From positions 25,897,820 to 25,961,819 of the forward strand of contig OY727096.1 of NCBI GenBank assembly GCA_963402885.1: a DNA stretch of 64,000 nucleotides, in the 5' to 3' direction. The notes beneath the pieces are model-generated. The model was not told the DNA's origin and ran no database searches. It saw nothing but the letters and a program-made list of their open reading frames with translations. How positions within the stretch are numbered: position 1 is the first letter of the stretch; each line of letters begins with the position of its first letter. Below, one piece after another: positions 49,201 to 61,200 of this stretch. Both the position numbers and the translations under genes were made by a program. The stretch comes from Antedon bifida. Its lineage: Eukaryota > Echinodermata > Crinoidea > Comatulida > Antedonidae.

Positions 49201-52200
49201 GTCCAACTTCAAAGTATCCTGTCTTGATTGACGTCAAACCTTTGTTTAGAAACACAAGTCCAGTCTCTCTATCAATAGTGAAGTAATCAGCAGCTGATTG
49301 ATAATCAACAGAATTGACATCGTAAAGATTGCTGTATGTGATGTCATACAAGATGTCCTCATCGCCGATGTCAGGATCAACGGCCGACACACGAATTACA
49401 GATTTACCGACGGTAGCGTCAATAGCCACAGCTGTGAAAGAGTAAAAGTAAGTAAATAAAAGAACAATTTACCTCATTTCCAAAATGCACAGTCGTAGTG
49501 TATCCAGAAATTCAATGAAAATCATTTTACCTGCAAAGTATGGGTTCTGTGTGAATATGGGGCCATTGTCATTCACATCATTGATATTAATAATGACTTC
49601 TTTCAATGAGAAGTCAGTAGTGACATTGTATGGACCCATGCCTTGGTAGTCCACTTCACTCGATGCTTTAACAACAATTCGGTAGCTGGACTTGGTTTCA
49701 CGGTCAAGTTCGCCATTCACAAAAACCTCTCCTGTTGTCTTGTTGATTGAGAAATAATTTTCTGAGTTTCCTTCTACAAAACAAAACAAAAACAATTATG
49801 AATGTAAGCCAACAAATGTGTCCTTTCTACAAAACAAATTTGAAGATTGTGATGTTATTATAATTTTACTTACACAAAAAAAAAACTTACCAACAATGTA
49901 ATAGTACACTTGTGAGTATTGGTCTGTGTCTCGATCTATTGCATCTGGAACTGAACCAATGGCTGTACCGATGGCCGAGTTTTCATCAACATCCAACGTT
50001 TCTGTTTCAGGAACACCAGCAACCTTAAAAGTAATCAATTAAATGCTAATCAATCAGTTCTTGTCTAACATGCAGTAGAACCCATCGCCATATTAAGGGG
50101 AACATCTTCGAGATCTAGCAATGGTCCTTTTATTCGAAGTGTGACCTGATGGTCTAATTGAAGAGTGCCTGCTTAATAATCACTTGTGTCTCAACAGATA
50201 TGGATATTCTATATTAACTCATCACCTTTCTACACAACAGTGTAAGTTAGCTTCACCATGGACATACATAATATGGATTTACAGATGTTATAATATTTAC
50301 TTATAATATTTACTTATAAAAGTTTGGTACTTACAAGTTGCTCAAACATCGGTTGATTATCATCTCTGTCTGTGATTCTTATTGTGTATTCGTGAGCTGT
50401 TGACAGCTGAATATTGCCTTGATCAGTTGCGACCACCACAATCTAAGTTAACAAGAAAAAATATATAAAATTAACACATAACATAGTGGAATTTTGCGAC
50501 GACCTACTGTATCACCTACGACTTGTGTAAAGTATGTGCTATGTCATTTGTCGAGGTCGTTTCTACAAAATAAGTCTGACTTGAAAACATGTGCCAAACC
50601 AAATCCAACATGCAAACAGTACATCTCCATGACGTCATAAATGCAAGGTCCTCGTAAAACCGAGAGCTTCCTATTATTATTTAGGAATATAATATTGCAA
50701 ATACAACATTTTTACTATTTACTATTTTGTTATCTAAAATAAATAATGCAATGCTTCTTTATTGTTTATCATCGGGTAAAATCTTTAAAGATGTATTGTC
50801 TCCCTGAAAAATATTTTTTTACAATTTTTTTTTTTAATATGCCATTTTAATGTCACATAATAGTTATTGACTTTGACCAAAAATTGGATCTAAAAAAAAT
50901 GTATTACCTGAAAAAACTGAAATTTAAAGCAAAAAATGGTCAAATTGGCTGCCAGCCAATGGATTTTTGGTTGAATTTAACCATTTATCATGTTATTTTA
51001 TAAGTGAAAACATAATTTTTTTCCGTTTTTTTTTCTATGGAATTGATTCACTTTATTAAAACTACAAAATAACCTATTCAAAGTCTGATTTAATTAATCT
51101 TCATTTTTCATGTTTTTGGGGGACAATACATCTTTAATGAATATCCACAATGCACATAATTAATCAATGAATATTCATGACACTCACTGTATAAATGTCT
51201 TTCTCTTCTCTGTCAAAGATTTGAGTTGTTTCTATTTTGCTTGAAGTTACATTGATACTGAAGCTTTCCCAATCACGGCTGACATCTTCAGTACGCAGTA
51301 AATCATATCGTAATTCACCATTGAGACCAAAATCTACATCCATTGCACTACCACAACCAATAACATATCCAATTGGTTCGTTCTGTAGAAGAAATAAATA
51401 TATCATTAGTATTATGCAAGCAAGTAAGAAAAAAAATATCTGTCTTTTATTACAGTTTCGTCACTTTGCAAACTGATTATGAAAATGACAAAAGTCCAAA
51501 AGCGCATATCTTTCTAGAGAAATATATATATATTGCTATAGATAAGATATAAACCTATACACATTTTATGCAGTGATCCACATGGAGATACTGAGCCACA
51601 ACTGGTTAAACACACGAACTCAGATATTAGTAAGCAATCCTACCACAAAGTTTACTCACCTCAGGAACATAAAACACTTCATTGGGATTGATAAAAACTG
51701 GAGCGTGATCGTTGATATCAATAATCTCAATAGAGACATTAACGTTACTGAAAAGTTGTGTATTGGCACTGTCTTGAGCTTGTACAACGAGCTGATAGAC
51801 CGTGTTTAAAGGAACACGATCAAGGAGTGTTTTTGCTAAGTATATTTTGCCAGTCTTGTTGTCAATTCTGAAATGACCTACAATTGAATAAATCAATACA
51901 ATTATGTGTACAGGCCTCTTACATAAATTATTACAGTGGGCAATATTTACGCTACACCTGGGACATGATCAATCTATTCTATACTTTAATAGCTGATATT
52001 CTCAATGCAATGTAGGTGAGAACTATTGTTTGGGAATTTCTTTGGGTTTCTGATATTATATTATATACAGTATATCAATTGATGATGAATTGGGCTGCTA
52101 TAGAATCGGACATGAATATACAATAGAAGCCTGCATATGAAGCACAAAGATTCATCTTGATTCTCAGTTAGGTCAACTTATTTCACTATCTACTAGATGA

Positions 52201-55200
52201 ACCACGAATTCATTTAATTCAGAATTACAGCAGTTGTTCCTAACTGTAATGAATTTACTACTTTGTTTTTATTTAAATTCAATCTAAACATAATAAGCAT
52301 ACCATAATCATTTCCACTAATAATATCGTACACTATGACACCACCATCATCAGCATCAACCGCAAACACCTCCTCAACTTCCATGTCAACCTCTGTGTTC
52401 TCGAGTATCTGGACTGAGTATGACACTTCCCGAAACTTTGGTGGTTCATCGTTGACATCAGTGATCAATACTTCCAACTATAACGATAAGCATTAAGTAC
52501 GATAATTCAACAGTACATTAATTATTTTTAGAGATTACTATTAAGAAATCAGGAATGAAAATTTTTTTTTTATTGTAGGCTGTTTCAATGTGTTATGATC
52601 CATTCTATTACAATATTTCACTTATCAATATCTAATTTTGAGGTAGGCCTAAATCCTCTGTCCCACTTTTATTAGTTGAAGAAATGAAACAGCAAAATGT
52701 TGGTTTGTGTTACTTATTATAGCTTCAATTATATATCTTGGCGATGATGATAAACCACATCGTGCCTCTAAACGAAGTCTCATTTGAGGCTTAGGAAGTG
52801 GAGTAGAAGAGCTGGCACTATAATCAGAATTGAACATTGGACCTTGGCATCAGCCTACGCAAGCACGATTACCACCAGAACTCAACTGCTTACTACATTA
52901 CTTACCACAGCTTGTGCTATTGTGTCTCCTGTATTAGCTTGAATTATAAGATAGTACTGAGGGTTAGCCTCCCAGTCCAAAGTCCTGTTTGTTGTTATAA
53001 TACCGGTGTCTGGATCAATAATAAATGTGTCATCCACATTGCCATTAACAATACTATACGTAGCATCAACTGGATTGCCATTGTCATTGACGGTTACTTG
53101 ATTCACATAGGTGCCTAATGTAAATAAATGAATTAAAATCATGCAATTACAATACAATATTGTACAAAATGTACTATTTAGTATCAATGTAGCAATTTTA
53201 TAGAAGAAAAATTGTGAATGATATATTAGAATTCTAATCAATTTCTATAACCAATTTAAATAGATCATGACTACCAGACGACTCACCAGCTGGTACATTC
53301 TCAGATAGGTTTGACCTGTACAGTGTTTCTGAGAATGTGATACTACTTCCAATCTGCAAATCTAAAATATCAATTTGCAAAACAGTTGTTGAGTACATTC
53401 CGCTCTGGTCTGTGGCAGCTATAGTTAAGTTGTACTGATTGACATTGTCAAAGTCAAGTACAATGTCGTTCGTCAATTCACCGGTCGCTGCTACAAAAAA
53501 AGTAGAGAATATAAAATATTTGTTTTCAATTTTACAAACTTAGTTTGTTTAGTTCCCATTCAATTAATGTGCAAGAGTCTGAATATTAGCAAAGAAACAT
53601 AACCAAACTTACCATCAATTGAGAAAGCATTTCCTATGTTTCCTTGCACAATGCTATATCTCACTGTATTGTTATAGTCAAGATCAGTTGCCGACACAGT
53701 AAACACCTGCAAAAATGAACACAATTAAATGCATTACTCCGCCTCCAAAGTTTATTCGAAGTTAATGTAAGATGGAAGCATCGGATTCAGTTAGAACAGT
53801 ATGTGTTATAAAACAAATTCTAAATTAAATTATATGGAATAAGGTTCGTCAACGATCTACTAGATGAAAATGGTAAATTTATGAATTTTGACAAATTTAA
53901 GTCGAATTTTAAACTAAAAACTGTTTTTTTTTAAATTTTGTAACGTAAGTTTTTAAATAGCTCTATGTATTAAAAGAATTTATTGAAAAAAGTCTCTGAA
54001 AAGGGGGAGGGGAATAAAAAATAATTTATATTCATTGAATGGAGAGAATATTTCATTAGCTGTGAGATTGACTATTCTATTATACTAATAAATAAACATT
54101 ATGTGTATATTATTGGCATGTATGTTCTTACTGGTGATCCTCTTATCAACCCTTCTGGCACAGTGATGGAATATGTTGCACTATCAAACTGTGGAACGTT
54201 ATCATTGACGTCTTTAATCGTCAGCACAATTGTAGACGTACTCGATTTTACAGGTGTACCATTGTCAGAAATCTAAAAAAATGTATCATAAAAAATGTAT
54301 CATATTTTTGCATCAATTATGGAATAAGATGAAATATTCACCAATTACAGTTTATGCTAAATAATAAGGAAACAAAATTGATAAATTCTTATATCCAAAT
54401 GAATACCAACATTATTGACTTAAGTGAACTACTTATTATTTAAAGGGAAATATCTCACTTACGTATGATTGGTGAATACATTTACTCTTAAACACAATCA
54501 TATATAAGTGATAATAATTTGAGGTTGAACAATTATATTCCCTCTCCCTGTACTCTTAAAAAATGCATTGACATAAAGAAAACTGTACTTACTACAACAG
54601 TAAATTCAATAACATCACCATCAACTTCTCGATCAAAGGGTTGAGTTGTTAGGATCACACCTAGTTCTTCATTGATCATTAGATGTGTCAAAATAACTGT
54701 AGATACAAAGGCATTTTCAAATTACAATTTTGATCTCAAATGTTTTTGACTTAATTTTTTCTTGTAAAACTCAATTTAGTTTGTACATTTCAATATGCTT
54801 GCTTTAATATGAAAAACTCTTCACATTATTATAGGGGAAGGGAAAATGTCAAAGTACTTACCTTTTGGACTGGTTTCGCTAATGGTATACGTTAATTCAC
54901 CAGCTTCCCCGATATCATTATCAGTGGCTGTCACTTCTCCAACTAATGTTGATGCTAGGGTGTTTTCAAACACATCAAAGAAATAAGTTGACTGACCAGG
55001 TATTGGGGTAAAACGGTTTTCGATAACAACATCTATTGTCACCTGAAACAACAAATTACACATAATAATAAGTCTATTTGGTAAAAGGATTGGTATGAGT
55101 TTAATAGCAAATCTAGCATTTTAACTTGACTCCAACAGGGTTTTCGCTGAGCATCATAAATGAGAGGCTAGGCTATTGAATACAGTTTGAATAATATTAA

Positions 55201-58200
55201 TCAAATTTAGTTAGAGCCATATAAGCAACTTTGACGCTACTCATTATTCAGAACCATTGAATACAACGATTAACTATAACTTATACCGTGCAGCGAAACT
55301 AAAACCTAATGGCATGTGACACTAAATTGACCAATCAAAATACACTCGGGTGAATTATTACTAGTTGTAATATAACATTTAATCATCCTAGATATACTTA
55401 CTCCAACTGTTGATGTAAAGCGGTCTGTTACTGCTCCTACAGGATTATCTGTTGCGGTCACTGTCAAGAAATATTCATTCTGATTTCTGTCCAACTCATT
55501 GGCTACAAATATTTTACCCTTGAAATTCATAAAAGAAAAAGAAATGCTTAAATGGATCCCGTTTGGTAATAAATTAGACAATCTGTCAGATCATAGTTTA
55601 GTTTACATCTATTGTAAATTTTCTCTTATCCAACTTTTTCACTAAATGTGCTGTCCATATACATTTAAATTGACTGGAATATGCATTCGAACTGCGTAAA
55701 AGACATAACCATACTTACAGTATTTTGATCAATGCTGAAGCGATCATTGCCACCACTAAGTGTGTAGATAATCTCTCCAAACGCTCCACTATCCAGATCT
55801 GTGGCACGTACATCTACATCGACCGGTAATCCAACTTCAGCACCTTCTGATACTGAGGTATCATAAGGTGTTCCTTGAAACACAGGACTGTTATCGTTTA
55901 CATCGATAACACGTACGTATACAGGTATTGTGACATACAGTGAGGGTGTACCCATATCTTGAATACGAACTGTGAAGTTCAGCCATTGAATTTGTTCGTA
56001 ATCTATCTCTCCATTCACTACCAAATGGCCTATTGTAAAATGAACAAAATCAAAATTTCAATAGTCAGTTTTCTTAATGTTAGGAAGTACTACTATTATT
56101 TGAAAATTTGTTGAAATCTACTTAATAAAACTTATGTTTGTATTCTTTAATTTAACAAGTCTGCTGGTAATGTTTTCCTACAATTCCTAAAGTATCTTAT
56201 ATGTTTCATATATTTCAAAATCTCATTAGCTTTTCAATATTATAATGGATAAACTACATTTAAGGAGTGGAGTAAGTTTCACAGTTGGGAGTTACAACAC
56301 TGGCACTAAATCAGGAATGAAACATGGACCTTGGGTTTGGAACGCAAGCCTATTAACTACCAAGCTATACTGTAGCTCCATTACTAGTGCATTTTTTTCT
56401 AATTTAATTTTTAGCAGTTCTGTGTGTCAACACAAATTTTGTTTAATAGTTAATGTAAATGTAAATACCAAGCAACAGATCAATTTATAACAACCTACCA
56501 GTTTCACTGATAAGCTCTACCAAACCAGTGGTTTCATCAACCAAAACATACTCCAGTCTTCCGTTCTCATCTTTGTCAGGATCACTGGCAACAAAGGTAG
56601 TTAGTAGTGTTCCACGGTCTGCATTCTCAGTTACTTCAATTACCAATGATGTTACGTTCAGTTGTTCAATAACTGGAGTGTTGTCGTTGATGTCAGTTAT
56701 TTGAACGACTACAATGGCTAATTAAATAACAACAACGGGTAAATTGGTTACTGTATTTGATAAAAATAGCACAAAAAGGAACAATGCAGAGAAAGTGGAA
56801 TAATACCAGTATTTAACTTTTAGTTTTCAGGTTTATCATAATTCATAATAACAGAAAAAGACGTAAAGCCAATGCTCTTGAAGGTAAAATAAAAAGAAAC
56901 AATATGTACCATCTATAAGACTGTCTGCTTGACTTGGGTCAACAGAGTTGCTATCGGTAGCTTTGATGGTCAATCTTACAGTCTCAACAACCTCTCGGTC
57001 CAGTGGCATATCCACATTCAGTGCTCCTGTTTGTGAATTTAAAACAAATAGTTGCTGGCTAGTTACTGTGGGCGTTGCCGTTGATGGTATGACCTCTCTC
57101 CCTGCACTGTCATACATCACACTGTCTGTGATCGTGTACGTAAGAGCGGCATCGTTATCGTCATCTTTTGCTGTGACGTTTACAATGTTTGTACCGACTG
57201 CAGTATCTTCGGGAATCATGACAACGCGGTATAGTTGATCGGATGTGAAATATGGTGGGCTGTTATTGATGTTTGCAACGTTTATCGTAACGACTGAAGT
57301 ACCGGTCTGAGCTGGATTTCCTCCATCAGTGGCTGATATGACGAGCGTGTATGTAGAGGTGCCATCAATTGTCTCACCAGGTGCAACCTATTGTTAAATG
57401 TACATCATAAAACATAAAACATTGAAACCATAGTCTCAAGAAAAGAAACACATTTTGGCGCAGCCCACCTAAAATAAAACAGCAGCACAATTACATAACA
57501 ACAGTTATTAAATAACTTCCTGATGCAACATGGAAATAAATAGGTGATAAATATAAAGACAGAAAGACAAATAACTGGATCAGGAAAAATTCAGGACACG
57601 AAGTTTTCAACAGTAAATAAACATGTGGATTGAATTGGTGGACAAAATTGGAAAAGAATCAACTGGAACAGCTTAACAGTTTACAGATAGTTTTGCTATA
57701 ATCCAGAATTTGACAATCATTGTATTCACACAGAATTGTCTAAAAAATGATTCAAAGGATACCAACAACCATAGTTCTTAAAGGATTCCTGTAATTCTTA
57801 TTTGCCGGTGCTCTGTATGCTTCGATTACTGTCAATATACATGTGATTGCAAGCAAGAAGGTAGCTTGAAGAGGACTAGTTAAAACAAAGTAATGTTTCT
57901 ACATACCGTTATAACACCTGTCTGTGGATCTATAACAAATCTGCCTTCACCGCCACTGGAGATGAAATAAGTAATTGGAAAACCATCTGGATCAGTGGCA
58001 TTTACTTGGCCAACAGTTTCACCTTCAGAAAAATGAAATCATAATAATATTTCAAAAAAAAGAATAAAAAGTGCAAACATTAAACTAACCAGGTCTAATT
58101 AGTTGTTCTAGTAAATTATGCAAAAAGCTAACATTACCAGTGATGTTAGATCAAACTGACATTACCCTCATTTGACTAGTTCGTTTCGTTTGGCCACTTC

Positions 58201-61200
58201 TGTGGAATTACAACAACTACAGAATTCATTAATTTCATTGAAAACATCTTACCACCAGCTGTTCCTTCTGAGATGTTGATGCTAATTTGTGGTGGGACAA
58301 AAATGGGAGAGTTGTCATTTAAGTTGGTGATCATCACTTGTATGTCTGCTGTGTCCGTTTCTCCCTTGGAGTTGGTAGCAACAATCTCAAATTCATAAAG
58401 GTCTTTTGTCTCGGCATCAAGAGCTACCTTGGTTGTCAGTTGGCCTGCATTTAAACAAAAAATAGCAAGTCTGTTAACATTTTAAATCCTATTGTAAGTA
58501 TTTGTATGGAGTTGGAAAAACCCTTTGATAGTTGTCCGTAGAAGCGCGCTGTTGCATTTTATGTTTAACTTACAGGAATGAAAAAAGAAAAGAAAATTCA
58601 TTTCGCTGTGAAAGAGGTATGGCGAAAGCGAAATTTAGTGTAAGTTACGTCAGGTGTGTCTGAATTTTCAGTATACTAAATAAGAAATTGGATTTACCTG
58701 TTGCAGGGTCAATGTCAAAATAGTCAGAATCTGGACCTGTAATTGAATAGGTAACCTGAGAACCATCACCAGTCACACTGACAGCGGGTACCTACATTTG
58801 AAGATAGAAAACCCCATTATAAGAAAATGCCACAATATGTACTGAAAAGAGCATCTAGAGCTGACATTACAACTTGTATACTCCGACATGTTCAGAATGA
58901 CAGAATCAGAACTGACTTGTGCCATAGTAACAAATAGTATGAAGTATTTACCACTGTCACCGGAGCTCCCTCGATACCTTCATCAACATTACCAATAAAC
59001 ATCCCTGAAGCAAATACTGGTGGCCTTTCAACAGAGATCACAGATACTGTCAAAGTTGTAATGCTCTGAAAAAAGAAGGAATCATTCTAATCAATATACA
59101 ATATTTCAATTTCATTCATTAAAAACTTCAGTCAAACATGCAGTACTATTGCCATCGTCTAGTTGTCTCTTTGTATCGATCATTAGGTTAACAACAAAAA
59201 TTGAATTGGTTCTTACACTTTGAGAGTTTGTTGGATTATTTGGATCATCGCTCACTTGGATTGTCAGTGGAAACGTCTGGTCTCCATAATTCCCAGCCGA
59301 TTTGTTTAAGTACACTATGCCAGTCTAAAAATAAAATACAACATGATTATAGAAATAAATACATACATAAACTTTCCTAAAACAAGACTCACTAAAACAA
59401 CTTTCAGGATACATACTATAGGGTCAATTCGAAACAATCCATCAGGATTTCCTTGAATGATAGAATACCGGAGACCATCTGTCTGGTTGTCTGCATCAAT
59501 GGCAGTGATTGTTGTAATGTTAGTGCCTGGTGGTGTGTCATCATTGACATCTGCGGTGTATGGCGCACCTTCAAACTGTGGTGTGTTGTCATTGATATTG
59601 GTAACACTCACAGTGACCATTGTCTAAAATGATTATAACATCGTTTGAATTAAGTACACATTATCATTGGTGAACATAAATGGTAGCTTATATTATTATT
59701 TATCACTTTAAGGTAATAATAAGAAAGTTGTAATGGTTATAAGAAAAATATACACAATAGCAATGAAGCTACATAGGTATGTTAGTATTATGAAGATTAC
59801 TGAGTTTGCTTTGGGACTAGAAAACGATGCGATAATGCAATTTTAGGTCTGTGCAAAAGGTTACACAAAATGACTAAAATCAGAAGAAAATATTCCAGTA
59901 GAAGCAATGGTAAATAAAGTTATATTACTTACTACTCCAGTTTGTGATGGAGTACCATCATCAGTAGCAATTACGGTAATCACATGTGTTTCTTCTGACT
60001 CAAAATCAAGAGTAACGCCTGGTCTTAAAGACAACATTCCAGTATCTGGATCAATCTCAAACAGACCTAAATATATAATAATCAAACAATACTCTATTTA
60101 AAAGATACATCAAGTACATACATAATAGTGAAGATGAAAACATATGTGAGAATCTCACCGTTTCGTATAATGACCCATCACATACGTTGTTAAAATATCA
60201 CTAGTTTTAATTTGTATGCGTGTATAACAGAGAATAATACTCTCATTTTGTATGAAATAAGACGGAAAATTGAATTGAAAAAAATTGATTTGCCACTAAC
60301 CTTGCGATAACGGGTCGATACTGTATGTTATAACATTCTCGTCTTCATCAGTTGCTGTGTACACACCAACAACCAGACCTTGTTGCTCTTCACCAATGTC
60401 CACAGGTCCATAAGATGGTTGGTCAAACATGGGCATATTGTCATTAATATCTTGGACAATTACCGTAACCTAGAATGGTTCAATTGCATATTAATTCGAT
60501 TTTGTGTGAATTTAAGTTTATATGAAGGTAGTGAATAATTGGAGTGCTAACAATAATATTCAATTACCGTAAACCTTTCCGCAATATTTTGATTAACATA
60601 TGGACATTTTATTTATTTTTTTATACAATATAAGAGGACACCTTCATATTCAACGAAGTGTCTCCTTATAAGTTTTCCAGATGGAACGTTTCTATCAATC
60701 TACCTTCGTCAAAGTATAAGTCATTGTTAAGTTGTGATAATAAACATATACTATTCATAACCAGGTTATGAATTTAAACTTACTGTAGCTGTACCAGTCA
60801 ATCTTTCTGTTTCTATAACTGCCTGATCAACTCCAAACACAGTTAAAACATAACTTGCATCAGTCTCACGGTCCAATTCAGCTTCAACTTTTAGCAATCC
60901 CTACAATAAATGCAAACAGTGTAAATATAAATTGATATTTAAGACTGACTGACTTTAATCAGTGTCTAATTATTACAAATTGTTGTTTTGGCTTGTATAT
61001 TTTTATCTTCAAAAATATATGAGTAATTTTACCGTTTCAGGTACAATACTGAAAGTACTATATCCATTTAAAAGTGTATATTCTATCTGTCCATTATAAG
61101 TACTATCTCCATCAACAGCTGTAACAGGTCCAAACTCAACACCCACAGACGTTGGGCCCTCTTCGGTTGTGTACGTCACAGTTGAAGGAATAAATGTAGG

